Shown here: piece by piece, positions 1 to 7,924 of the stretch
Numbering within the stretch: the first letter of the stretch is position 1
Layout: each line of letters starts with the position of its first letter
Source: CAZHFW01 sp964531675
GTDB taxonomy: Bacteria; Planctomycetota; Phycisphaerae; Phycisphaerales; UBA1924
Direction of reading: 5' to 3'
Length of the DNA stretch: 30,043 nucleotides
Assembly (NCBI GenBank): GCA_964531675.1
Contig: CAZHFW010000044.1
Coordinates: forward strand, 1-30,043
Translations under genes and position numbers: made by a program
The notes under the pieces: model-generated
What the model was told of the DNA's origin: nothing
The model's input: the letters and a program-made list of their open reading frames with translations, nothing else
Databases searched by the model: none

Positions 1-499
1 GGACTTTTGACGGCTTGATATCGCGATGGATGATGCCCTTCTGGTGCGCGTGCTGCACCGCCTCGCACACGGACGTGAAGAGCCTCAGCCGCTCACCGAT
101 GGGCATCCGGACCCTATCGCAGAACGTCGTGATGGGCTCGCCTCTGACGAGCTGCATCACGAAGAAAGGGCGACCCGCGGGCGTCACACCGCCATCCAGC
201 ACCCGAGCGACCCCGGGATGGTCCATCAGCGCCAGCGCCTGACGCTCCTGCTCGAATCGCGCGATCACCGCCCGCGAGTCCATGCCGGGCTTGATGATCT
301 TGATCGCGACCCGCTGCACCATGGGCTCGCGCCGCTCGGCGATCCACACGACGCCGAACCCACCCTCGCCGATCACCTCGAGCAATCGGTAAGGGCCGAT
401 CTGGTCGCCGGGCTGCTCGCCGATCCGCACGGACGCGGGCGTGAGCGTGACCGAGGTCTCAATGGAGGCTTGCGCACCCGCGTTGTGCACGGATGTCAT
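1..499 (-). CDS. Ser/Thr protein kinase, N-terminal part (cut by window edge)
   Basis: Reading leftwards from the ATG at 499, the first 166 residues of a Hanks-type Ser/Thr kinase are open to the window edge with no stop. Visible are a short N-terminal extension (about 34 residues), the glycine loop GEGGFGVVW, the VAIK lysine followed by the planctomycete-typical IIKPGMDS, and the catalytic-loop HRDIKPSK. The family normally has Asn at the last position of that motif (HRDxKPxN, a Mg ligand); here the codon reads AAA, Lys, at bases 5-7. The remaining C-lobe lies outside. In planctomycetes such kinases usually continue into a transmembrane segment and a sensor or repeat region. A TAGACT hexamer (537-542) upstream may be its promoter, and GACGGAA just before the ATG a weak ribosome site. 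Kinase identity is clear; activity is uncertain because of the Lys. Confidence 0.9.
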   Translation of the reverse strand, partial: MTSVHNAGAQASIETSVTLTPASVRIGEQPGDQIGPYRLLEVIGEGGFGVVWIAERREPMVQRVAIKIIKPGMDSRAVIARFEQERQALALMDHPGVARVLDGGVTPAGRPFFVMQLVRGEPITTFCDRVRMPIGERLRLFTSVCEAVQHAHQKGIIHRDIKPSKV

Positions 500-536
500 T
501 TCCGTCGGTTTGTCGAGAGGATTCCCCACGGATCGC

Positions 537-542
537 AGTCTA
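537..542 (-). promoter_or_regulatory. putative -10 element TAGACT for the kinase gene
   Basis: TAGACT on the minus strand, 37 bases before the kinase ATG at 499, in the spacer after the response regulator gene. It fits the TANACT hexamer seen at five other gene heads in this window. No convincing -35 was found. Inferred only. Confidence 0.3.
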
Positions 543-641
543 TCGGAGTTCTCTTCGGATGCGAGCCGCTCCGGGAGCAGCGCTCGGACTCCGACGCCAC
601 GAAGAGCGGAGGTCGGGTCTGCCCAATCTCCGGGTGCCTCG

Positions 642-1274
642 TTATCCCGAGTGCTCCGCGATCCGGTACTGCGTGAGGCGGTAGTAGAGCTTGCGCTCGC
701 TGATGCCGAGCAGGTCGGCCGCCATCTTGCGGTTATCCCCGGTGCGACGGAGCGCCTCCATGATGAGCTCCCGCTCCATGACGTCGATGTTGAGCGTCTT
801 GCGGCTCGCCAGCCATTCCGACCGCTCCTCGGCCGCAGGCTCGGTGGCCAGGGCCTGGGGCCTGAGCGGCACGAGCCTGGCAACCGGCGTTTGCACCAGC
901 ACATGGCGCGACCACGCCCGATCGAGCGCGTGCTCGAGCTCCGCCAGCGGGATGGGCTTGGTGAGAAAATCCACCACGTCGCGGTGGATGGACCGCCTTG
1001 CGAACTCAAAGCTCCCGTGGCCGGTCGCGATCACGACCGAGACCGCGGGGTAGCGCTCCCGGATCTCCTCAAAGAGATCCAGGCTCAGTTCGGCGCCAAG
1101 ACGCAGGTCCAGGATCACGATCGCGTAGCGATCCTTGGCCAACGCGCGCAAGGCGTCGGTGGGATTCGCAACCGCCGCCGACTCGAAGTCCATCGTGCGA
1201 AGGGCCCGCTGGTACATGAGCTGCTGGGCCGAGTCGTCTTCAACGATGAGCACTCTGCGGGGCGCGGCGCTCAT
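642..1274 (-). CDS. two-component response regulator with Fis-type HTH (ActR/PrrA-like)
   Basis: A 210-residue regulator. Residues 5-120 form a receiver domain: acidic pair D13-D14, phospho-acceptor D56 in ILDL, T84 in ATGHGS and K106 in LTKP. After a linker, residues about 165-205 form a Fis-type helix-turn-helix (GDNRKMAADLLGISERKLYYRL). The architecture without an AAA+ domain is that of the ActR/RegA/PrrA class, which binds DNA directly with the ordinary sigma factor. Its ATG overlaps the TGA of the histidine kinase gene by 4 bases, so the two form a translationally coupled pair and the kinase is its evident partner. It is divergent from the MFS exporter and the polyketide operon, which are candidate targets by position only. 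Confidence 0.93.
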   Translation of the reverse strand: MSAAPRRVLIVEDDSAQQLMYQRALRTMDFESAAVANPTDALRALAKDRYAIVILDLRLGAELSLDLFEEIRERYPAVSVVIATGHGSFEFARRSIHRDVVDFLTKPIPLAELEHALDRAWSRHVLVQTPVARLVPLRPQALATEPAAEERSEWLASRKTLNIDVMERELIMEALRRTGDNRKMAADLLGISERKLYYRLTQYRIAEHSG

Positions 1275-2704
1275 GGACGTTCCTCCCGGTAGGGAATCGC
1301 AAGCACGAACGTACTCCCGCAGCCGGGCCCGTCGCTGAACGCTCGCAGCGTGGCCCCCATCGCTTCCGCCAGGGCCTGCGCGATCGACAGACCCAGTCCG
1401 AGCCCACGCCCGTCCTCGCTGTGCGACTTGAACGGCGTGAAGAAGGTCTGCCGCATCGCTTCCGTGAAGCCCCGACCGTTGTCGCGGACGCGGATCCAGA
1501 TCTCCTGCTCGGTCCGCGTCGCATCAACCTCAATGCGCCCGTCCGGAGCGACCGCGTCGGCGGCGTTGATCAGGAGCGTGAGCAGAATCTGCCGCACATC
1601 GTTCGAGGGGGCAAACGCCAGCACGTTCAGGCCTTCCGAAGCATTGACATAGCACGCGGCACGATCCGGGCGAGCGGCCTGGGCGACCTGAATCGTCTCC
1701 GTGACGAGCCGGGAGGTGTCAATCCAGCTCGGCTTGCGATCCGTTCGCACCATCGCCATGAACCGTCCCACGATCGCCTTGCAACGCAGGGCCTCGCGAC
1801 GCACGACACGGAGGGATTCTGAAAGCTCCGCCCGAGCGGGCTCATCAATCGGCCCTCGCTCGGTGGTCTGCAATCCGAGCTCCGTCAGCCCCAGCATCGC
1901 GTTCATCGGGTTGTTGATCTCGTGGGCGACGTCGGCCGCGAGAAGTCCGATGGCGGCCAGCCGCTCACGCCTGAGCAGTTCCCTGCCGCTCTCCTCGATC
2001 TTCTCGATCATCCGCGAGTTCATCTCTTCGATCTGCGTCACGACTCCGCCAAGCTCGCGCGCAGGCTTGGCTGTGGCGCCGGGGGTCTGGGCCGAGAGCC
2101 TCTGATGAAGCTCGCGGAGCCGGAGATTCACGCTCCGTGTCGACCACGCCAGCAGGCCGATGCAAAGCACGGCGCACGCGACGCTCGAGCCGACGATCCA
2201 AAGCAACGTCGCCCGCCGCGCGTGATAGGCCGCGACCTGCGCCGACCGCACACCCGAATCCGCCGCATGATCGAGCCGATCGAGCCCGGCACGCACATCG
2301 GTCACGCGCTGCGCCTGCGCAGGCAGATCCTTCAGTGGCACGTCCAGGAGCTCACGGAGTATCTTGGTGAGCTTCGACGCCTCCGCCGATTCCACCGCCT
2401 GGTGGTCCTGCTCCGCGACACCTTCATACTGGGTCGCGAGATACGTGACCAGCTCCGCCTCCGCGTGCTCGATCAGCGTGCGGGCCGCAGCATGAAGCTT
2501 GGGATCGTCGCTCTCCAGCGCGAGCCTGGCGTTGCTCAGGTCCTCATCGATGCGCTCGAGCTCGCGCAGCTCGTCGTACTCCTCCGCGACGTTCTGCATC
2601 GCAAAGTCGAGCTTCCAGAGTCCGAGGGCCGCGATCGTCGCCACGCACAGCGGCAGCACGATCAGGAGCACCATCGCGACCACCTGCTGGCGTGAGACGC
2701 CCAT
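1271..2704 (-). CDS. membrane sensor histidine kinase
   Basis: A 477-residue sensor kinase. Residues about 8-30 are a first transmembrane helix, followed by a periplasmic sensor region of about 130 residues that is rich in helix-forming Glu/Ala/Leu. Residues about 166-187 form the second helix. A linker leads to the dimerisation domain with phospho-acceptor H261 (VAHEINNPMN), then the ATPase domain with N box N380 (LINAADAV), G1 DNGRG (408-412) and G2 GRGLGLG (432-438). The ATG at 2704 is chosen because GGAG (2711-2714) lies 6 bases before it and the transmembrane helix then begins properly. The frame stays open to 3019, and an ATG at 2809 is possible, but that upstream stretch overlaps the divergent MFS gene and is low-complexity. 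It is coupled to the response regulator by an ATGA overlap. The ligand is unknown. Confidence 0.92.
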   Translation of the reverse strand: MGVSRQQVVAMVLLIVLPLCVATIAALGLWKLDFAMQNVAEEYDELRELERIDEDLSNARLALESDDPKLHAAARTLIEHAEAELVTYLATQYEGVAEQDHQAVESAEASKLTKILRELLDVPLKDLPAQAQRVTDVRAGLDRLDHAADSGVRSAQVAAYHARRATLLWIVGSSVACAVLCIGLLAWSTRSVNLRLRELHQRLSAQTPGATAKPARELGGVVTQIEEMNSRMIEKIEESGRELLRRERLAAIGLLAADVAHEINNPMNAMLGLTELGLQTTERGPIDEPARAELSESLRVVRREALRCKAIVGRFMAMVRTDRKPSWIDTSRLVTETIQVAQAARPDRAACYVNASEGLNVLAFAPSNDVRQILLTLLINAADAVAPDGRIEVDATRTEQEIWIRVRDNGRGFTEAMRQTFFTPFKSHSEDGRGLGLGLSIAQALAEAMGATLRAFSDGPGCGSTFVLAIPYREERP

Positions 2705-2710
2705 CCAAGA

Positions 2711-2714
2711 CTCC
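2711..2714 (-). promoter_or_regulatory. ribosome binding site deciding the histidine kinase start
   Basis: GGAG on the minus strand, 6 bases before the ATG at 2704. It favours that start over the in-frame ATG at 2809, which has no such site. Confidence 0.6.
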
Positions 2715-2757
2715 AGGCAAGGCCGCACGAGCTCGCCGCACGGGGCTGCGTTCGTCC

Positions 2758-2768
2758 GCAAACTTTGC
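2758..2768. promoter_or_regulatory. 11-base dyad GCAAA-C-TTTGC between the divergent genes
   Basis: A perfect 5-1-5 inverted repeat in the spacer between the histidine kinase (ATG 2704) and the MFS gene (GTG 2855). It would lie in the kinase mRNA leader. It could be an operator for the encoded response regulator, or chance; no second copy was noticed. Confidence 0.3.
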
Positions 2769-2789
2769 AGAGCTCGCGGGTCGGTTCTT

Positions 2790-2795
2790 AGTGTA
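2790..2795 (-). promoter_or_regulatory. putative -10 element TACACT for the histidine kinase/response regulator operon
   Basis: TACACT on the minus strand predicts a start point near 2783. This is downstream of the alternative ATG at 2809 and upstream of the ATG at 2704, in agreement with the chosen kinase start. There is no clear -35. It is one of six TANACT hexamers at gene heads in this window. Confidence 0.35.
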
Positions 2796-2854
2796 TCCGA
2801 TGATGGCATCCAAGACGCCGCTCTCCACCTTCGCGGCGCAGCCAGGAGCGTGGC

Positions 2855-4405
2855 GTGCAAACCAGTGACGCGAAGTCCGCCTGGCGCGGGCGGCAGATCG
2901 GCGTGCTGGTCACGATGTGCCTGGCCTCCATCGTCATCGTGATGGACGGATCCATCGTGAACGTGGCGCTCCCCACGCTTTCCCGGGAGCTGGCGGGTTC
3001 GACCAACGCACGCCTGCAATGGATCGTGGACGCTTACGTCCTCGTCTTCGCGACCCTGCTCATGCCCGCCGGGAGCGCCGCCGACCGAGTCGGCAGACGC
3101 CTGGTGTTCCTGCTGGGACTGGTTGTCTTCGCCGCCACCTCCGTCGGAGCCTCACGTGCCGACAGCGCGTCGCAGCTGATCCTCTGGAGGGCGCTGATGG
3201 GGGTCGGCGCCGCGATGATCTTTCCGTCGACGCTCGCGATTATCTCCGAGACCTTTCCGGAGCCTTCGCGACGGGCGACCGCGATCGCCTGCTGGGCAGG
3301 CTCGAGCGGCCTCGGAGTCGCGATCGGACCGATCGCCGCGGGAGCGACACTCGCCCGACTGCACTGGGGCTGGATCCTCCTGCTCAATCTGCCCATCGTG
3401 GCCCTCGCCTTCGCGGGCACCGCGGCGTTCGTGTCGGAGTCACAGGACCGCGCTCGCGGACGACTCGATGTGCCCGGCGCGTCCCTGGCCGCACTTGCGG
3501 TCTTTGCCATGGTGTTCGGCATCATCGAAGCCCCGGAGCAAGGCTGGCTCGCGGGCCGGACACTGGTCCCCATTGCCCTCGGCCTGATCGCGATGCTGGG
3601 CTTTGTCCGCTGGGAGAAGCGCTGTGCGACGCCGCTGCTCGATGTTCGCTCATTCCTGGACCGTCGCTTCGGCGGGGCCTGTCTGGCCCTCACCGTCGCC
3701 TTCTTCGGGCTGTTCGGCTTCGTGTTCATGGTCACGCAGTTCTTTCAGTTCATACAAGGCCACGACGCGTTGCACGCGGGGATCCGCACCTTGCCCTTTG
3801 CGGGCTTCATCCTGGCTGGCGCGGTCATCGCGGCCTCACTTGGGAAACGCGTTGATCCGACCTTTCCGATGGCCTCTGGACTGGCGTTGATGAGCGTCGG
3901 CTTTCTGTGGTCCTCTCGGGCACACGTCGATATGCCCTACCTCACGATGGTCGGCCAGATGGGCTTCCTTGGCGTCGGGCTGGGCCTCGTCAACGCTCTC
4001 GGCACGGACGCGATCATGGGTTCCCTCCCGCGCGAGCGAGCCGGGACCGGCTCATCGGTCAACGACACGCTCCGCGAGCTCGGAGGCACGCTCGGCGTCG
4101 CGTGCATGGGCAGCGCATTCAACGCCCTCTACCGCACCCACATCACCGACGCCCTGGCTTCCTCGCCTTTGCCCGCTTCAGCCCGGGACGCGGTTCGGGC
4201 CTCCGTCGGCTCCGCAAGCTTCGTGATCCAGGGCGTGCGCCACATTGCGGGCGATGACTTGGCGAACGTTCTGGAGCATGCTGTCCAGTCCGCGTTCATG
4301 CGGGGCTTTGAAGTCAGCTGCTGGATCGCAACCGCGATCACGCTGGGGGGAGCCCTTGCGCTTCTCGCCAGCGCCACGCTCAGGGCTGCAAAGTCTGCAG
4401 CGTGA
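2855..4405 (+). CDS. MFS drug/metabolite exporter, DHA2 (EmrB/QacA) type
   Basis: A 516-residue, strongly hydrophobic protein with room for 14 membrane helices, the usual size of the DHA2 family of proton-driven exporters. Visible signatures are the DHA2 first-helix motif MDGSIVNVALPTL (about 30-42), motif A as GSAADRVGRR (73-82), and the antiporter motif C region as GLGVAIGPIAAG. The GTG at 2855 is chosen because AGGAG (2844-2848) precedes it at normal distance. It is divergent from the two-component genes and 91 bases upstream of the polyketide synthase on the same strand. Export of the phenolic product, or self-protection, is a positional inference; the substrate cannot be read from sequence. 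Confidence 0.92.
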   Translation: MQTSDAKSAWRGRQIGVLVTMCLASIVIVMDGSIVNVALPTLSRELAGSTNARLQWIVDAYVLVFATLLMPAGSAADRVGRRLVFLLGLVVFAATSVGASRADSASQLILWRALMGVGAAMIFPSTLAIISETFPEPSRRATAIACWAGSSGLGVAIGPIAAGATLARLHWGWILLLNLPIVALAFAGTAAFVSESQDRARGRLDVPGASLAALAVFAMVFGIIEAPEQGWLAGRTLVPIALGLIAMLGFVRWEKRCATPLLDVRSFLDRRFGGACLALTVAFFGLFGFVFMVTQFFQFIQGHDALHAGIRTLPFAGFILAGAVIAASLGKRVDPTFPMASGLALMSVGFLWSSRAHVDMPYLTMVGQMGFLGVGLGLVNALGTDAIMGSLPRERAGTGSSVNDTLRELGGTLGVACMGSAFNALYRTHITDALASSPLPASARDAVRASVGSASFVIQGVRHIAGDDLANVLEHAVQSAFMRGFEVSCWIATAITLGGALALLASATLRAAKSAA

Positions 4406-4467
4406 TTGACCCGCGGGTTAGAGTCGCTCAGACGTCGAGGTACGCACCGGACGCGTCTGCACGTCAC

Positions 4468-4483
4468 GCGCGGCACGCCGCGC
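4468..4483 (+). other. GC-rich inverted repeat abutting the polyketide synthase ribosome site
   Basis: GCGCGGC-AC-GCCGCGC is a perfect 7-base inverted repeat ending one base before the Shine-Dalgarno region of the next gene. It could fold with a 4-base loop and a 6-base stem. There is no T-tract, so it is not a normal terminator. It might attenuate or modulate initiation, or be chance in GC-rich DNA. Confidence 0.3.
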
Positions 4484-4492
4484 AGGGAAGGA
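4484..4492 (+). promoter_or_regulatory. ribosome binding site supporting a TTG start
   Basis: AGGGAAGGA ends 4 bases before the TTG at 4497. It is the main support for this start of the type III polyketide synthase. Confidence 0.6.
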
Positions 4493-4496
4493 CCGC

Positions 4497-5564
4497 TTGC
4501 GTTCACCGCTGAGCATCGTGTCGGTTCGCAGCCTTCTGCCGGAGCACCGCTATGAAGCCGAGGTTGCCGAAAAGGCGTTCATGAACTGGCTCGCCGCTCG
4601 CCCTGATCTCGAACGCGCCAAGGCCAGGCGGATCTTCCAGAACTCGGGCGTGCAGACGCGCCGCTCCTGCCTCACGATCGACGAGCTCTTCTGGCCATGC
4701 TCGCTCTCAGAGTCGAGCGCTCGCTATCGCAAGCACGCCAAGACGCTCGGCACAGCCTTGCTCGACGCCACACTCCGCGACGCGGGAATCAGGCCGAGCG
4801 ACGTCGACGTGCTGATCACCACCTCCTGCACGGGCTTCATGATCCCCTCGGTCGACGCGTACATGGCGGCGGAGCTCGGCTTCCGCCCCGACCTGCTCAG
4901 ACTGCCGGTCACGGAAATGGGCTGCGCTGCCGGGGCTGCGGCACTGATGTACGCCGCGGAAATCCTCCGAGGCCGCAGCGAAGGCCTCGCGGCGATCGTG
5001 AACATCGAGCTGCCGACCAACACGCTCCAACTCAATGACTTCAGCATGGACAACATCGTGTCCAGCATGCTCTTCTCCGATGGCCTTGCATGCACCATCC
5101 TGCGCAAGGGAGCCAGGCCCGGGCGTGCCAGCGTCGAGTCCTGGACGACGCTTCAGGTGCCCGACTCCCTCAACCTCCTCGGGTACAACCTCACGAGCAC
5201 CGGCTTCCTGATGACCCTGCACCCCACGCTGCCTGACGTCATCGGCCAGCACTTCGAACACGCGGTCGAGACCCTGCTGAAGGCAGAAGGCCTCTCGCTC
5301 CGTGACATCAAGCACTTCGTGATCCACCCCGGGGGCGTGAAGATCCTTGACCGGATCGAACCGATCCTCGCAAAGTACGGCGGATCGACCAGGCTCTCGC
5401 GCGAAGTGATGCGCGACTGCGGCAACATGTCCAGCGCCACCGTCATGGTCATCCTGGAGAGACTCCTGAACTCCAACCCCGAGCCCGGCCGCACCCTTCT
5501 CATGAGCTTTGGCCCGGGCTTCGGCGCTCACATGGCCCTTCTGAACATCGAGAAGGCGGGTTAA
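4497..5564 (+). CDS. type III polyketide synthase (chalcone/alkylresorcinol synthase family)
   Basis: A 355-residue homodimeric ketosynthase that condenses an acyl-CoA starter with malonyl-CoA and cyclises the chain. The catalytic triad is readable: Cys143 in TEMGCAAG, His277 in VIHPGG and Asn310 in CGNMSSAT. The His-Asn distance (33) equals that of plant chalcone synthase, and the C-terminal loop SFGPGFGAHM is present. Length is normal for bacterial members. The start is TTG with AGGGAAGGA before it. The next two genes, a methyltransferase (3-base gap) and a flavin monooxygenase, give the same enzyme set as the Streptomyces griseus srsABC operon, so a long-chain alkylresorcinol or alkylpyrone is the best guess. 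Starter, number of extensions and ring type cannot be read from these motifs. Confidence 0.93.
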   Translation: MRSPLSIVSVRSLLPEHRYEAEVAEKAFMNWLAARPDLERAKARRIFQNSGVQTRRSCLTIDELFWPCSLSESSARYRKHAKTLGTALLDATLRDAGIRPSDVDVLITTSCTGFMIPSVDAYMAAELGFRPDLLRLPVTEMGCAAGAAALMYAAEILRGRSEGLAAIVNIELPTNTLQLNDFSMDNIVSSMLFSDGLACTILRKGARPGRASVESWTTLQVPDSLNLLGYNLTSTGFLMTLHPTLPDVIGQHFEHAVETLLKAEGLSLRDIKHFVIHPGGVKILDRIEPILAKYGGSTRLSREVMRDCGNMSSATVMVILERLLNSNPEPGRTLLMSFGPGFGAHMALLNIEKAG

Positions 5565-5567
5565 TCC

Positions 5568-6359
5568 ATGACAACGCAACTCCATGACGACAGCGCCAAG
5601 CTCAAGCTCATCCGCGATGTGGGCTTCGACAAGCATTTCCGAGCCGACACCTGGGCGGACTACAACCGGCAGTTCTTCGAAGGCCTCGCGGCGAAGTACG
5701 ACGCGACCAACGTCATGCACTCCTTCGGGACCAAGGGCGTCATCGACCGCGCCGCGGTTCGCAGACTCCCCATCAAGCCCGGCTCGGTGATCCTCGACCT
5801 TTGCTGCGGGTCGGGCGACATCTCGATCGAGATCCTCAAAGCCCATCCCGATGTCCGCGTCGTTGGCGTGGACGCTTCACCCGCCATGCTCAAGGTCGCG
5901 TCCCGGAAGGCGGGCGATCTGAATAGCCGCCTGACACTCATCGAGGGGGACGCGCTCCATCTCCAGTACCCCGACGCGATGTTCGATGGAGCCGTGATCA
6001 GCTTTGGGCTTCGCAATCTCGCGAACCTGCGGGACGGCCTTCTCGAGATGAAACGCGTCATCAAGCCCGGAGGCTTCCTCTCCAACATCGATCAGGGGCG
6101 ACCCCGCGGCACGCTGTTCACGCTCCTTTACGAGTTGCACTTCAAGCGTCTGGCCCCGTTGCTCGGGAAGCTGGTCTTCCATCGTCGCGAGTTCAACTCG
6201 TTCCGATACCTCCCCGAGTCCAATCGGTACTTCCCGCCGCAGGACGCGCTCTGCGAGATCATGCGCGAGTGCGGTCTCACGGACATTCAGAGCTTCGACT
6301 ACTGGCGCGGAGCGGTCGCCCAACAGATCGCCACCGTCCCGGGAGGCACGCACGCGTGA
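5568..6359 (+). CDS. UbiE/COQ5-like SAM-dependent methyltransferase
   Basis: A 263-residue class I methyltransferase. Motif I is LDLCCGSGD (76-84), with D102 in VVGVDAS as the probable ribose-binding acid. Two stretches resemble the quinone methyltransferase UbiE: KYDATNVMHSFG (43-54), like the UbiE YDxMNxxxSFG signature, and FGLRNLANLRDG (146-157). UbiE methylates a polyprenyl-benzoquinol ring carbon in quinone synthesis. In this operon the substrate is more likely the phenolic or hydroxylated product of the polyketide synthase, methylated on O or C. The ATG lies 3 bases after the synthase stop. Its TGA overlaps the GTG of the monooxygenase, so the three enzymes are translationally coupled. 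It could be a genuine menaquinone or ubiquinone enzyme, but no quinone genes adjoin it. Confidence 0.88.
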   Translation: MTTQLHDDSAKLKLIRDVGFDKHFRADTWADYNRQFFEGLAAKYDATNVMHSFGTKGVIDRAAVRRLPIKPGSVILDLCCGSGDISIEILKAHPDVRVVGVDASPAMLKVASRKAGDLNSRLTLIEGDALHLQYPDAMFDGAVISFGLRNLANLRDGLLEMKRVIKPGGFLSNIDQGRPRGTLFTLLYELHFKRLAPLLGKLVFHRREFNSFRYLPESNRYFPPQDALCEIMRECGLTDIQSFDYWRGAVAQQIATVPGGTHA

Positions 6360-7924
6360 CGACCGACGTCGTCATCATCGGCGCCGGACCGGTCGGCTTG
6401 ACCGCCGCGTTGCTCTGCGCCCAGCAGGGTCTTCGCGTTGAGATCCTCGAGCGTCGGAGCGGCCCCACCCCCGAGCCCCGTGCCGTGTCCGTTGACGATG
6501 AGGGGCTGCGCATCTGGCAAGCCTGCGGCGTGCTCTCGCTCCTCGGCGACGACGTCGCGGGAGGCGAGCCCGACCAGTGCATCTGTACGTACCTCGACCA
6601 GAAGCGTCGTCCGTTCCTGAGAATCCACCAGCGCATCAGCGAACTCGGTCACCCGCATGCCGCAGCGATTCACCAGGGACGTGTGGAAGCCAAGCTCTGG
6701 CTCGCGGCGGAGCGCAACTCCCTGATCTCGATCTCCCGGGGCATCGAGGCGATTTCGGTTGAGCAGAACTCGCACGCCGCAATCATCCGATGCCGGGACG
6801 GCCAAGGTCATGAGCTCGTGCGGACCACGCCTTGGGTCATCGCGTGCGACGGCGCACGCAGCGCGATCCGCGAGGCGATCGGGATCTCGATGCCGGGCAG
6901 GACCCTGGACCGTCCGTGGCTGATCGCAAACGTCGAGGATCAGGGCGAGCCGGGACACGTCGTGATCCGCTGCTCTTCCGACGGCGCCGCGGTGACCATG
7001 CCACTCCCCCACGGCATGCGCCGTATCGAAGTGGAGCTTCCGGATTCCAAGGATGCCTGCTGGCTTGAGGACGACAACGCGGTCCGGCGCTGGCTCGCCA
7101 GAGGGTGGCCCGGAGCCGAGCATGCTCCGATCGTGACCAAGAGCGTGTGCCGATTCCGATTGGCGGTCGCGGACCGGTGGCGCGTGGGTCGGGTCTTTCT
7201 GGCGGGGGATGCGGCGCACGTCATGCCGCCCTTTGCGGGGCAGGGTCTGGGCGCGGGCCTGCGTGATGTTGCCAACCTCACCTTCAAGCTCGCTGGGGTG
7301 CATCAGGGCTGGCTCGCTCCGGACGCGCTGGACACGTACGAAGCCGAGAGGCGACCGCATGTTGACCGAATCGGAGAGCTCGTGCTCCGCCTGGGCGAGT
7401 TGATGCACCCCTCTTCTTCGACGCAGGGCCAGCTCACGCACGCTGCGCTCAGGCTGCTCTCGCCGATCGCCAACCTCAGCGGCCGCTGGAGGCTGCGGGG
7501 ACCCAACATCCAGCCTGTACTCACCCAAGGACTGCTGGCGCCATCCAGACGATCCGGGCGGTACCTGCCTCAGCCGGACGTGATCGCCGCTGATCAGCGA
7601 CGCGTCAGGCTCGACGACCTGCTCGGCCCGAGGATGACCTGGATCGTCCTTGATGGTCGCAAGCGGATCGCTCCCGCGTCGAAGCCCCCCACGGTTCACT
7701 CAAGCGACCGAGTTCTGGTCGAAGGTCGGGACTTCCGCGATCCCTCGGGAACGCTCAGAAAGACGTACGGCGCCGGCAGCCGCCTGCTCGTTCGACCAGA
7801 CCGCATCGTCTGTCTGCACTCGCCCGCGCCAGCCTGGCCTTGGCTCACGCTCCGGAGGCACACATGTCACATGAATCTCTCCGCGCTCCGAGAAGTCCGC
7901 GCGGTCGCCGCATCGCCATCCTGA
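6356..7924 (+). CDS. FAD-dependent aromatic monooxygenase (hydroxylase)
   Basis: A 522-residue class A flavoprotein hydroxylase of the PheA/MhpA/SrsC kind. Three FAD/NADPH motifs are visible: the dinucleotide loop GAGPVG (9-14), the DG motif CDGARSAIRE (about 163-172), and the GD motif FLAGDAAHVMPPFAGQG (about 281-297). The C-terminal region of about 150 residues resembles the thioredoxin-like tail of phenol hydroxylases. The GTG at 6356 is preferred: it overlaps the methyltransferase TGA and GGGAGG (6341-6346) precedes it. The open frame extends upstream to 6269 inside the previous gene. Expected role: ring hydroxylation of the resorcinol made by the upstream synthase, giving a hydroxyquinol or quinone after oxidation. 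Its 3' end overlaps the next gene by 61 bases. Confidence 0.9.
   Translation: MTTDVVIIGAGPVGLTAALLCAQQGLRVEILERRSGPTPEPRAVSVDDEGLRIWQACGVLSLLGDDVAGGEPDQCICTYLDQKRRPFLRIHQRISELGHPHAAAIHQGRVEAKLWLAAERNSLISISRGIEAISVEQNSHAAIIRCRDGQGHELVRTTPWVIACDGARSAIREAIGISMPGRTLDRPWLIANVEDQGEPGHVVIRCSSDGAAVTMPLPHGMRRIEVELPDSKDACWLEDDNAVRRWLARGWPGAEHAPIVTKSVCRFRLAVADRWRVGRVFLAGDAAHVMPPFAGQGLGAGLRDVANLTFKLAGVHQGWLAPDALDTYEAERRPHVDRIGELVLRLGELMHPSSSTQGQLTHAALRLLSPIANLSGRWRLRGPNIQPVLTQGLLAPSRRSGRYLPQPDVIAADQRRVRLDDLLGPRMTWIVLDGRKRIAPASKPPTVHSSDRVLVEGRDFRDPSGTLRKTYGAGSRLLVRPDRIVCLHSPAPAWPWLTLRRHTCHMNLSALREVRAVAASPS

Noticed and set aside
26..676. Long plus-strand open frame opposite the kinase and response regulator
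   Set aside because: It is the antisense of a clear kinase and has Arg/His/Asp-rich shadow composition.
2765..2798. Sigma70-like promoter for the MFS gene (TTGCAG ... TGTATC)
   Set aside because: Both boxes match poorly and the spacing is wrong.
2705..3019. N-terminal extension of the histidine kinase frame
   Set aside because: Overlaps the divergent MFS gene, is low-complexity, and the ATG at 2704 has a good ribosome site.
4707..5846. 379-codon minus-strand frame opposite the polyketide synthase
   Set aside because: Low-complexity Val/Glu/Arg shadow of a gene with an intact catalytic triad.
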